64,000 bases of DNA from Sulfurimonas lithotrophica. Lineage in GTDB: Bacteria; Campylobacterota; Campylobacteria; Campylobacterales; Sulfurimonadaceae. The stretch lies in contig NZ_CP043617.1 in NCBI RefSeq assembly GCF_009258225.1, positions 2,046,001 through 2,110,000 on the forward strand. Reading direction: 5' to 3'. The position numbers and the translations under genes were made by a program. The first letter of the stretch is position 1. Each line of letters starts with the position of its first letter. The notes under the pieces were generated by a model that did not search any database, was not told the DNA's origin, and saw nothing but the letters and a program-made list of their open reading frames with translations. Positions 45,935 through 54,797 of this stretch are shown piece after piece.

Positions 45935-46894
45935 ATGGAACAAATTTTTACCTACGGTAGATACCTAAAAGACAAGTTTGGTTGCAAAGTTTATAAGGTC
46001 GGCATCAATATATCAGGATTTACCTGCCCAAATATTGACGGCACCGTAGCAAAAGGCGGATGTACCTTTTGTGAAAACGATTCTTTTAGTGCTTCTACGG
46101 GTGAAACAAAAGAACTAAAGGGTTTTCACTTAAATTTAGACTCCAAAGAAAACCCGTTTTTAGATAAACAATTAGCACAACTCGAATCTCAGTTTAACGC
46201 AATAAGCAAACGTCAATATGAAGATTACGGTGCTAAAAAATTTATTGTATATTTTCAATCTTTTACAAATACTTACGCACCGTTTCCTACCCTAAAAGCA
46301 CTTTACGACAAAGCTTTGACCTTTGAGAATGTCGTAGGTCTTAGCATCGGAACAAGAAGTGATTCTATAACAGATGAAACACTTGAATATTTAGCTAAGC
46401 TAAGTAAAGATAAAGAGATCTGGATTGAGTTTGGAATTCAATCAGTTTATGATGAAACTCTTAAACGAATAAATCGAGGACACGATAGTGCAAACGTAAA
46501 AGAGTGGATTCTAAAGTCTAAAAAAGCAGGATTAAACGTTTGCGGACATCTAATCTTCGGACTTCCCGGCGAAGATAAAAAGATGATGATTGAAACTGCT
46601 AAAGAGGCATATGAGTGGGGAATTGATTCTGTAAAATATCATCCTCTTTACGTAGTGAAAAAAACTGCCCTTGCAAACGAATATAACCGTGGGGAATTTA
46701 CACCGATTGGGGAAATGGACTATCTTGATGTACTTATACAATCCCTTATATTAAAACCTCCTCACGTAAATGTTCAAAGAATAACCGCAGGACTTGACGA
46801 TGTTTCACTTTTAGCACCGGAGTGGTGCAGAGACAGAAACCAACAAGTAAGAAATATAAATAAAGCACTAAAAATGGTAGGTTTAAAATATTAA
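45935..46894 (+). CDS. Radical SAM protein of the YhcC/TIGR01212 type
   Basis: The 319-residue protein carries cysteines in GFTCPNIDGTVAKGGCTFCEND, the elongated radical-SAM motif typical of the TIGR01212 group, and AdoMet-binding segments such as WIEFGIQSVYDETLKRINRGHD and GLNVCGHLIFGLPGE. The substrate is unknown to me; related proteins act on RNA or coproporphyrin-like substrates. It lies six bases after purF and 13 before the response regulator. Confidence 0.88.
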   Translation: MEQIFTYGRYLKDKFGCKVYKVGINISGFTCPNIDGTVAKGGCTFCENDSFSASTGETKELKGFHLNLDSKENPFLDKQLAQLESQFNAISKRQYEDYGAKKFIVYFQSFTNTYAPFPTLKALYDKALTFENVVGLSIGTRSDSITDETLEYLAKLSKDKEIWIEFGIQSVYDETLKRINRGHDSANVKEWILKSKKAGLNVCGHLIFGLPGEDKKMMIETAKEAYEWGIDSVKYHPLYVVKKTALANEYNRGEFTPIGEMDYLDVLIQSLILKPPHVNVQRITAGLDDVSLLAPEWCRDRNQQVRNINKALKMVGLKY

Positions 46895-46907
46895 CTAAGG
46901 TTTAGAT

Positions 46908-47564
46908 ATGGCTAAAATTTTACTCTTAGAAGATGATAAAATTCTTGCAGATACTCTCAAAGAACTGCTTGAGGGTGAAGAGTATGAAGTTTTTTTAGCC
47001 CAAAACTCACAAACTGCTTTGGATTTAAGTTATAACAATAGTTTTGATATATTTTTGTTTGACGTAAATCTGGCTGACTTTAGCGGTTTTGAATTACTAA
47101 AGTTGCTAAGAGAAAACAGTTGTCACACCCCTGCTATCTTTTTAACCTCCTTAGATGACGTAGCATCACTCTCAAAAGGTTTTGAAGTCGGAGCGGACGA
47201 CTATATAAAAAAACCATTTGATTTTGATGAACTGCTTATCCGCATCCAAGCTCAACTTAGAAAAGTTTTTAAAACATACGAAGATACCCTTAGCTACAAA
47301 AACTTGACATATAAAATATCTGCAAATGAACTTTACGATGAGAACAATAAACTTGTAAGCTTAACTCCGCAAGAGAAAAAGTTATGTACCATTCTGTTTC
47401 AAAATATAGACAAGACACTTCAAAAAGAAGATATTTTATATGAACTTGATATTGAAGGTGAATCAAGTGAAGGTGCACTTAGGGTATATATATCAAAGCT
47501 CAGAAAAGTCGGTCTTGAGATTCAAACTCTAAAAGGTATAGGGTACAGACTTGTTAAGGCATGA
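46908..47564 (+). CDS. OmpR-family response regulator
   Basis: A 218-residue two-domain regulator. The receiver has the acidic pair at E8/D9/D10 and phospho-acceptor D52 in FLFDVNL, with lysine in DDYIKKPF. The C-terminal winged helix contains LVSLTPQEKKLCTILFQN and RVYISKLRKVGLEIQTLKGIGYRL, the DNA-binding and wing parts. It overlaps the histidine kinase gene by 14 bases, so the two form a pair. Confidence 0.95.
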   Translation: MAKILLLEDDKILADTLKELLEGEEYEVFLAQNSQTALDLSYNNSFDIFLFDVNLADFSGFELLKLLRENSCHTPAIFLTSLDDVASLSKGFEVGADDYIKKPFDFDELLIRIQAQLRKVFKTYEDTLSYKNLTYKISANELYDENNKLVSLTPQEKKLCTILFQNIDKTLQKEDILYELDIEGESSEGALRVYISKLRKVGLEIQTLKGIGYRLVKA

Positions 47565-48618
47565 TAAAAAAGCGTTTATAAAATTTTTCAGCATCTACTT
47601 CGGAAGTGTGGCATTACTTATTTTAATATCGGGACATTTTTACTATTTAGAGCAAAAAAAAGAGTTTTTAAAAGATGAAAACTTTGAGATGCTGGACTAT
47701 GCAAGAATGTTTAAAACAAAAACACCAAAACAAAATACGGATATCACGCATAAAATAAAAAAGATGGATTTTTCTAATTTTAATATAGGTAATTTTGAAA
47801 TAAAAAAAGATTATTTTGTAAAATATATTCCGCATAACTGGAAAGATGAATATATGATTATAAAAAAGCCTAAAAAGTTGTTTGATGAAAAAATATTTAA
47901 CTTAAAGTCTAAGATAATCATATCCCAAATTCTTCTGCTTGGTATATTTGCATCTATAAGTTACTTTTTATCAAAAATGGCTTTAAGACCAATGCATGAA
48001 GCTGTTGTTAGGTTAGATAATTTTTCAAAAGATTTAATACACGATATAAACACGCCTATAACATCGATACTATTAAATATGAAACTTTTAAAAAAAGACA
48101 AAAATTTTGCTTCAAACAAGTACTTAGATAGAATCTCCCAAAACGTCAAAGACATACACTCGCTTAACTCAAACCTTACAATACTTCTAAAAGAAAACTC
48201 TCTAAATATGCAAAATGTAGATATATTCAAAGTTATAAACGACACTATAGAACTTTACAAAAAAGAGTATCCTAAAATTAGATTTGAGATATTAGAAGTT
48301 GAATATTTTGCCAACGTAAACGAGGATGCTTTTAGACAGATTATCTCTAATCTAATCTCAAATGCATCTAAATACTCTTCAAGGGATAAAGAAGCTTTTG
48401 TAAAAATATATATGAACAAAGATATTTTATATATAGAGGACAACGGCATCGGTATAAAAAATCCATCCTCCGTATTTTTGAGAGATTACAAAGAACATGA
48501 ATCGGGTCACGGCATCGGTCTTGATATAACAAAAAGACTTTGCGATGCCATGAATATAAAAATAGACGTAGTTTCAAAAGAGAATGAAGGAAGTTGTTTT
48601 AAAATCACTTTCAACTAA
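47551..48618 (+). CDS. Sensor histidine kinase paired with the upstream regulator
   Basis: The 355-residue kinase starts at TTG (47551), behind an AGGG sequence, inside the 3' end of the regulator gene. Transmembrane segments near 10-30 and 122-142 bracket a small periplasmic loop. The phospho-acceptor is H164 in DLIHDINTPIT, a variant of the usual HELRTP box. The ATP-binding domain shows NLISNASKYSS, DNGIGI and GHGIGLDI. The short sensor loop gives no hint of the signal. Confidence 0.92.
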   Translation: MLRHDKKAFIKFFSIYFGSVALLILISGHFYYLEQKKEFLKDENFEMLDYARMFKTKTPKQNTDITHKIKKMDFSNFNIGNFEIKKDYFVKYIPHNWKDEYMIIKKPKKLFDEKIFNLKSKIIISQILLLGIFASISYFLSKMALRPMHEAVVRLDNFSKDLIHDINTPITSILLNMKLLKKDKNFASNKYLDRISQNVKDIHSLNSNLTILLKENSLNMQNVDIFKVINDTIELYKKEYPKIRFEILEVEYFANVNEDAFRQIISNLISNASKYSSRDKEAFVKIYMNKDILYIEDNGIGIKNPSSVFLRDYKEHESGHGIGLDITKRLCDAMNIKIDVVSKENEGSCFKITFN

Positions 48619-48669
48619 ATCGTAAATAGCTTTATGCCGATATCTAAGTATGATACTAAAGGATTAGAT

Positions 48670-49701
48670 ATGAAGGTTATAAACACGGATGTTGACCTTT
48701 ATAGTTCACATTCCAAACATCATGAGTTTAGTCAAAAAGAGGAACTAAAGGTATGGAATAGAGCAGAAGATGCCCCTCAAAGACTACTACAGATGGACGA
48801 GATGGTACTATCAAAGGATTTTTTACAACTGCAACAAAACGAAACTAAGTTAAAAGAGTTAAACGATAAGCTTGATGAGATTATAACAGACCCGAAACTT
48901 CTGCAAATAATTCTTGCCATTGAAGCATTGACGGGTGAGAAAATAGACATATCGTTTTTAAAAAGATTTTCTTACAATAACACGGATAAAACCTCGATAA
49001 ACACACATAAGCAAAAGGAAGAAAATAATCTTCTTGGTTGGGGAATTGATTATCGTTATGAGAGACATGAACTATTTAAAGAATCTACAAATTTTTCCGC
49101 ACAAGGCAAAGTAGAGCTACAAAACGGAGAATCTTTAGAGTTTTCATTTGCCCTAAGTATTAATAAAGAGATACATATAGATGAAAATATCAGCTTTAAA
49201 GCCGGTGATGCTTTGATTGATCCTCTTGTAATCAACTTCGGAAAAAGCCCGCTAGAACTGAGTAATATTACGCATAGTTTTGATTTGGATTTAGATGATA
49301 AAAGCGATACTTTTTCGTTTGTAGCGAACGGTAGCGGTTTTTTGGCACTAGATAAAAATAACGACGGACAAATAAATGACGGCTCGGAACTTTTTGGACC
49401 AAAAAGCGGTAACGGTTTTAAAGAATTGTCTGCTTATGATACTGACAACAATCACTGGATAGATGAAAATGACGAGATTTACGATAAGCTTCTAATTTGG
49501 ACAAAAGATGAAAACGGCAAGGAAAACTTGTACACGCTCAGAGATAAAAATATAGGAGCTATATATCTTAAAAGCGTTATGACACCTTTTGAGTATATGG
49601 ACAACAACGCCAATACTCTTGCCAAAATGAAACAAAGTTCCATATATCTCAAAGAAAACGGCGAAGTTAATTCAGTCCATGAAATTGACTTAGCCATTTA
49701 A
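48670..49701 (+). CDS. Protein with calcium-binding EF-hand/dockerin-like loops
   Basis: Translation probably starts at the ATG at 48670 (MKVINTDVDLYS), which has AAAGGA upstream; an in-frame ATG at 48634 has none. The 343-residue protein has a helical N-terminal part, a beta-rich middle, and DKNNDGQINDGSELFGPKSG followed by DTDNNHWIDENDEIYDKL, which are calcium-loop motifs found in many large adhesins and secreted proteins. No signal peptide is evident, so export, if any, would be by a type I or flagellar-type route. The closest families are uncharacterised bacterial proteins with the same GSELFGP segment. Confidence 0.65.
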   Translation: MKVINTDVDLYSSHSKHHEFSQKEELKVWNRAEDAPQRLLQMDEMVLSKDFLQLQQNETKLKELNDKLDEIITDPKLLQIILAIEALTGEKIDISFLKRFSYNNTDKTSINTHKQKEENNLLGWGIDYRYERHELFKESTNFSAQGKVELQNGESLEFSFALSINKEIHIDENISFKAGDALIDPLVINFGKSPLELSNITHSFDLDLDDKSDTFSFVANGSGFLALDKNNDGQINDGSELFGPKSGNGFKELSAYDTDNNHWIDENDEIYDKLLIWTKDENGKENLYTLRDKNIGAIYLKSVMTPFEYMDNNANTLAKMKQSSIYLKENGEVNSVHEIDLAI

Positions 49702-49712
49702 TAATTTAGGTG

Positions 49713-49718
49713 TATAAT
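49713..49718 (+). promoter_or_regulatory. -10 box for the EF-hand protein gene
   Basis: TATAAT 64 bases before the preferred ATG at 49783. Confidence 0.45.
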
Positions 49719-49782
49719 TGTATGCTAATAGTTAAAGTTGATTTATAAAAATCTTTCCATTCTATATAGTAAAGGAACTATT

Positions 49783-50154
49783 ATGAAAACTTTAATCAAA
49801 AAAGTCTTTTCTCTTGCACTTCTAAGTTCTATGTTAAGTATCCCTGTTTTAGCTGTTGAAGCTATGAACCCTTCGATGCGTGGACCTGTTCCTTTTTCAT
49901 CGTATGATACAAACGGTGATGGACTTGTTACAAAAAAAGAGTTCAATGAACTACGTGAAAAACGTATGAAGATGCGTGAAGAATCGGGTCGCCCTATGCG
50001 TAATGCGGCAAATGCACCGGACTTTAGTTTTTTTGATGCAAACGGTGACGGAAAGCTTACGCAAAAAGAGCTTACAGATGGTCAAAATGCGAGGATGCAA
50101 GAGAGACGAAGCAATAAAATGGGCGGCGGAATGATGGGTAAAGGTCCGCGTTAA
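49783..50154 (+). CDS. Exported EF-hand calcium-binding protein
   Basis: A 123-residue protein whose ATG at 49783 has AAAGGA six bases upstream and opens a signal peptide (MKTLIKKVFSLALLSSMLSI to VLAVEA). Two EF-hand loops are complete: D42-N44-D46 to E53 (DTNGDGLVTKKE) and D85-N87-D89 to E96 (DANGDGKLTQKE). The C-terminus is arginine-, methionine- and glycine-rich. An in-frame ATG 45 bases upstream lacks a ribosome site. The stop overlaps that of the convergent beta-barrel gene. Confidence 0.85.
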   Translation: MKTLIKKVFSLALLSSMLSIPVLAVEAMNPSMRGPVPFSSYDTNGDGLVTKKEFNELREKRMKMREESGRPMRNAANAPDFSFFDANGDGKLTQKELTDGQNARMQERRSNKMGGGMMGKGPR

Positions 50155-51578
50155 AAACTGTATTTTAACTCGGCAAATATCCTATCGTTGTCTTTATTTG
50201 AATCCATAAGCGGTTTATCTCCGCTTATGTAATCCACATAACCAAACTCTGCACCCACTGCATCCACGATATCATACTCAAACCAAACTCTTCCAAACCC
50301 ACCGTTTTGAAACGATGAGCCAAATATGTTTAAAAGAAAAGATATATCTAGTGTATCGTTTAAATAACTCTTCGTATAACGAAACGCACTTTGTAACTCA
50401 TTTTTTTCTACAAAGTCTGAAAGGTACTGCATCTGAGCTTCATAATCATATATATGCCTGTTTACAACTTCAAATGTAATCGTCGTATCTCTAAAGCCCA
50501 TATAATCAAAACCGACCAATATATCTAAACGATTTTTTGCATCTGTAGTCGTATTGTATTTTACGCCCTTAAGATATGCAAGTTCTGTTTTTAAAAGCCA
50601 GCTCCCATATGCAACATTTAAAGCAGAGCCTGCCATTTTTACCTTTGAGACTATCCGTTTGTTATTTTTTATATGCCATTTTTGATCAAACACGTCAGCT
50701 GCATAAAACGATAAATCCCAGCCCGTAAAGATTCCGTTTGCGGCAAATGCATACTGCATATTATCCACCGAAGTGCTTGGCTCATCCAAATCCAAAAACG
50801 GTCTCGGTGCACTTGGAAAAACTGCATCCACATTAAAAAACTCACTTCTTGCAGGTGCTTCTATCATTACCCTGCTCTCGGCTATAGCCATAGCGGAGAG
50901 TTCCCAGTCACCCACGTAATAATCAAGCTTTAGCATAGTAGTCGGAAGTCTTAAATCCTCTATATCCGTAAGTCCGGGTTCACGATTATCAAGAGGGTTG
51001 ATAACATCCGTTACACGCAATGAATCACTTTTTCCCCAGATAACAATTTGACGACCGAATTTTATATCCAGATTATCCAATAGTGAGCCTTGAATATATA
51101 CATCATCAAACCTAATCTGGGTTTTGTATGCATCGAGTATATCGTCACTGTAGTTTGTATTTGGATGCAGGTCATATATGGCATCGTAGAAAGCATCCCC
51201 GCTAATGCGAAGTTTAAAATTATCGTTTAGCTTTGCATCAAGTTGAAGATATAAAGCAGTTTGTACCTTGTTAAAACCTCTATATTGCAGTGAATCTACT
51301 TTATGATTTTTAACACCGTAAGCAGTTTTAAACGCTATGTCTCCACTTAATTTTACTAAACTTTGTTTCCCCTGATTCTTTTTTTCTTTACTTGTTATCA
51401 CATCATCGCTAAAAGCATCATCACTAAACCCGTCTAAGGCATCAAACTCCTCGCTTATCTCAGCAGATACATCCCCATCGCTAAATCCTGCCAAGTCATC
51501 TTCTATGTTTGTATCTGCATATATAAAAGATGCAGATAATAAAAAAACTATAAAAACATTTAGGAGTTTGTTTTGCAT
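50151..51578 (-). CDS. DUF1302-type outer-membrane beta-barrel of the RND export cluster
   Basis: A 475-residue exported protein with a signal peptide (MQNKLLNVFIVFLLSASFIYA), an acidic linker with repeated GFSDD segments (about 30-60), and then a long beta-barrel with alternating hydrophobic residues ending in ELKYSF. KFGRQIVIWGKSDSLRVTDVINPLDNREPG is characteristic of DUF1302-type proteins (quoted in two parts: KFGRQIVIWGKSD, VTDVINPLDNRE). It is last in a four-gene run after two RND transporters and a LolA-like protein, and is likely their outer-membrane partner. Confidence 0.8.
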   Translation of the reverse strand: MQNKLLNVFIVFLLSASFIYADTNIEDDLAGFSDGDVSAEISEEFDALDGFSDDAFSDDVITSKEKKNQGKQSLVKLSGDIAFKTAYGVKNHKVDSLQYRGFNKVQTALYLQLDAKLNDNFKLRISGDAFYDAIYDLHPNTNYSDDILDAYKTQIRFDDVYIQGSLLDNLDIKFGRQIVIWGKSDSLRVTDVINPLDNREPGLTDIEDLRLPTTMLKLDYYVGDWELSAMAIAESRVMIEAPARSEFFNVDAVFPSAPRPFLDLDEPSTSVDNMQYAFAANGIFTGWDLSFYAADVFDQKWHIKNNKRIVSKVKMAGSALNVAYGSWLLKTELAYLKGVKYNTTTDAKNRLDILVGFDYMGFRDTTITFEVVNRHIYDYEAQMQYLSDFVEKNELQSAFRYTKSYLNDTLDISFLLNIFGSSFQNGGFGRVWFEYDIVDAVGAEFGYVDYISGDKPLMDSNKDNDRIFAELKYSF

Positions 51579-51581
51579 CTT

Positions 51582-52364
51582 TTAGAGACCTTTTTTAAGT
51601 GTGCGTGTTTCAAAAAACGATTCCTCTAAGTCTTGGTTGTACTTAATATCACGGAATTCAAAAAGTGTCTTATGCAAAGTTTTTCTCCCTTTTTTTGTTA
51701 CCATCTGCATCTTTGTGACAGTCCAAACACCTTCAATTTTTTCAAGTTCCAATACCTTCATATACTTTAATTTTTTCCCGATTTTTACATAATGAAGTGC
51801 CTGAACAATCACAAAATTATCTTGACGCACAAAGATAATACTCTTAGTATAACCTGTCTCATCTATGGTCTTTTTAGTTTTTGGAACAACTAGCATCTGC
51901 CAAACTTTATGTCCATCGACTTGTGTTTCTTTCATAATCTTATATGTATAATCTTCGACGTTTCTGCTTGTCATATCCGAGTATGTAAAATCACTCCCCA
52001 TAAAAGAGGAACTTTTATCGCTTGAAGCTATTCTTTTTACTTTTTTTAACTCAGGCAGATATAGCCACTGATCGTCATCTTTATCCGAATCATCATAATC
52101 ATAAGTCAAAAACGCAGTATTTTCAACATCTGCCGGTGAGAGAAAAAACATTAGTTTTAATTCATCATCTCCTTTATCTTTGGTAAAAGTTTTTAACTCC
52201 CTTACTCTTTTTTGTCCGCTTTTATCAATAAGCGTCATAGTCATATTTGAAGTGGAGTTATCACCATCTTCACGGTCATGAACTTTTTGTGCCACTTCAA
52301 GACCCGTAATGGCAAAAGCCGAACTTAGCAGCAAACTTGTACTTAAAAGTATTTTTAATATCAT
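51582..52364 (-). CDS. LolA-like outer-membrane lipoprotein-sorting protein
   Basis: The 260-residue protein has a signal peptide (MILKILLSTSLLLSSAFA) and the LolA/LolB-like open-barrel pattern: SNMTMTLIDKSGQKRVRELKTFTKD, DQWLYLPELKKVKRIASSDKSSSFMGSDFTYSDM and ARY-type C-terminal strands. Proteins of this type regularly accompany MMPL/RND exporters and probably carry a lipid or hydrophobic cargo across the periplasm. It lies three bases before the beta-barrel gene and 36 after the second RND gene. Confidence 0.82.
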   Translation of the reverse strand: MILKILLSTSLLLSSAFAITGLEVAQKVHDREDGDNSTSNMTMTLIDKSGQKRVRELKTFTKDKGDDELKLMFFLSPADVENTAFLTYDYDDSDKDDDQWLYLPELKKVKRIASSDKSSSFMGSDFTYSDMTSRNVEDYTYKIMKETQVDGHKVWQMLVVPKTKKTIDETGYTKSIIFVRQDNFVIVQALHYVKIGKKLKYMKVLELEKIEGVWTVTKMQMVTKKGRKTLHKTLFEFRDIKYNQDLEESFFETRTLKKGL

Positions 52365-52400
52365 TTTTTATCCTTTGTGAAATATTATATCATTGGCGTA

Positions 52401-54791
52401 TTAGCGATTTGTTAAGAACATCTTAATAAGAGAACCGCTTAAAACCAAGTTGGTAAACATAGCTACTAAAACCGTAATACCGGTTATTAGACCAAAATTA
52501 AACAGGTTGTTCATACTTGCAAACATAAAAACCAAAAAGCCTGAACTTAGAACAACAGAAGTGATTAATATTGCCCTTCCCGTTGAATGAAGCGTAAGTC
52601 TAATAGCCTCGTCTATATTTTTGTGCACTATATAATAACGCTTAAAATTATGCATATAATGGATTGTATCATCAACAACCATACCTATGGCTATAGCTCC
52701 TATTAAAATCGTAAACATATCCAAAGGAAGATTATAAAAAACCATAAAAGCAAGTGCAAACATTATGGGAGTCAGATTTGGAATCATACTTAAAAAACCA
52801 AGTTTAAAACTACCGATTAATACTACTAAAAGCAAAGCTATTACGCCAAAAGCGATTATGTAACTCTCGATTGAACTCTCTATAGATTTTGTAATCGTGG
52901 TTGAGAGTATAGGCAGAGTTCCGGTAATCGATATTTCAGCCAAATCTTTAAACTCAGTATTTAAAAGAGTCTCCAACTTCTTTATTAGTTCCACATATTC
53001 CACGGAATCTACCCACGGTGCTTTGATGGAAATTCTTGTTTTTGAAAATCTGTTATCTACTATATCTTCTAAATCATCGCTTCCGCTATTTTCAAAAAGT
53101 AAAAACTCCTGTGCAATCAACTTTTGATTTTGTGGAATTTTGTAAAACTCTTGCTTGTTTTCATTAAGAGCCATATTTATCTCTTTTAAAACATCGTTAA
53201 TTGTTACAATCTTACCTATAAAATAATTCTCTCCTTTATAGGTATATATCTCTTTTGTAACTTTTTGAATTTTATTTAAAAATTCAGGGTTGTAAACACC
53301 GTTTTCTTTTTTTGTATCGAGTACCACCTCTATACTTATAGAACCCCTGAGTTCTTTATCTATAGTTTGGGTATTTACCCTGACGTTATTATCTTTTTTA
53401 AACCAATGCAAAGGGTTGTGTGAAAAATGCATCTGAGAAGCCAAAACAAGGGAGACGACTATAACAATCAAAGATGATGCAACTATACTTTTATAATAGT
53501 TTATTGAAAAGTTTGCAACTTTTATCATAAAAGCGTCAAGAAAACTATCCTCGTCTTTTACTCTATGTTTAATAGGAAACAATGAAAGCATAATAGGTAT
53601 AAATACTATGGTAAAAATCAGAGCTATCGTTACACCTATTGCAGAAAATATACCAAGAGCGGCAACGGGTGCAATATCCGATATGGCAAAAGATGCAAGT
53701 GACGCCGCAGTAGTGACAGAGGTCATAAATACCGCCAGTCCCGAATGGGATATAGCATAGCTAATAGCAAGATTTTTATCACCGCTTTCATCATATTTAT
53801 GGTAAAAAATTGAGAGAATATGGATACTGTCGCCTATTGATACGGCTAAAAGAAGAGAGGGTAAAATTTGTGTCATTGAAGTTATTGGATAACCAAACAA
53901 AGCCATAAGCCCAATCGTACTTAGCAGAGTTAAAATAACGACAAACAGCGGTATAATAATTCCGCTTATTTTTTTAAAAGTTAAAAAAAGCAATATTGCT
54001 ATAGTTAAAACAACATATAAAATAAAAGTGGACATATCCTTCATTAAACTGGTCTGCAAATTTTTTGTAACTATAGGTGAGCCTGCATCGTATATTTTAA
54101 AGTTATCGGCTTCATATTTTTTTAGCATATGTTCTAACTTGCTAATTAGCTCGTTTGTCTCCTCAACCGTAATAAAGTCTAACTTTTTATTTGAACTTTG
54201 CTCATCAAAACCTTCAAGTAAAGGATCAAAGTTATTTGAGCCCAAAGATGTATAAGTATTTGTACTAATCATTATTGTAGTAAAGGTGGCATCTTTATTT
54301 ATATACAAATCTTGATAAATTTGATTGTTTTTTACAAACTTTTTAATTTTTTCCAACTCTTTTGCATCTTCGGGTATAGAGTTTTGAAATAAATCTTCAA
54401 CTATAAGTTCATTTTTGTTTCCAATAGTTTTTCTGGCATTTTTTAGTGAAGTAACCTCTTTAATGTAGGGCAGATTTTCTTCTATATCTTTATGCAAAGT
54501 AAAAAGCTTTTTTAAAAACTCTTTGTTAAATACATCTTTAGTTTTTATGGCTATTACTATTTTTTCATCCCGTCCAAACTGGTTACGAAACGCATCATAC
54601 ATAACAATTTGCGGATCATCCTTGTACAAAAAACCTTCCGTGGACGTATCAAAAGTTATTTTTGGAAGATTGGATGCTATATATACAACTATCAGCAATA
54701 AAAAAACAAGTGTTTTAAGCCTGTGTTTAATCACAAGCTTAGAAAAATTTTCAAACTTTTCTTCTACCGATAATCGCCAATTTTTTTTCAT
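52401..54791 (-). CDS. RND/MMPL-type exporter, second of a tandem pair
   Basis: A 796-residue RND-superfamily transporter with about 12 transmembrane helices and two periplasmic loops of roughly 200 residues. DTSTEGFLYKDDPQIVMYD after the first helix and GMVVDDTIHYMHNF in a C-terminal helix are family features; the aspartates in GMVVDD are those of proton coupling. It is the same length as its neighbour and clearly related (shared EFLLFENSGSDDLED). It starts six bases after that gene ends. Cargo is unknown; lipid or other hydrophobic molecule is likely from the neighbours. Confidence 0.88.
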   Translation of the reverse strand: MKKNWRLSVEEKFENFSKLVIKHRLKTLVFLLLIVVYIASNLPKITFDTSTEGFLYKDDPQIVMYDAFRNQFGRDEKIVIAIKTKDVFNKEFLKKLFTLHKDIEENLPYIKEVTSLKNARKTIGNKNELIVEDLFQNSIPEDAKELEKIKKFVKNNQIYQDLYINKDATFTTIMISTNTYTSLGSNNFDPLLEGFDEQSSNKKLDFITVEETNELISKLEHMLKKYEADNFKIYDAGSPIVTKNLQTSLMKDMSTFILYVVLTIAILLFLTFKKISGIIIPLFVVILTLLSTIGLMALFGYPITSMTQILPSLLLAVSIGDSIHILSIFYHKYDESGDKNLAISYAISHSGLAVFMTSVTTAASLASFAISDIAPVAALGIFSAIGVTIALIFTIVFIPIMLSLFPIKHRVKDEDSFLDAFMIKVANFSINYYKSIVASSLIVIVVSLVLASQMHFSHNPLHWFKKDNNVRVNTQTIDKELRGSISIEVVLDTKKENGVYNPEFLNKIQKVTKEIYTYKGENYFIGKIVTINDVLKEINMALNENKQEFYKIPQNQKLIAQEFLLFENSGSDDLEDIVDNRFSKTRISIKAPWVDSVEYVELIKKLETLLNTEFKDLAEISITGTLPILSTTITKSIESSIESYIIAFGVIALLLVVLIGSFKLGFLSMIPNLTPIMFALAFMVFYNLPLDMFTILIGAIAIGMVVDDTIHYMHNFKRYYIVHKNIDEAIRLTLHSTGRAILITSVVLSSGFLVFMFASMNNLFNFGLITGITVLVAMFTNLVLSGSLIKMFLTNR

Positions 54792-54797
54792 AATATA

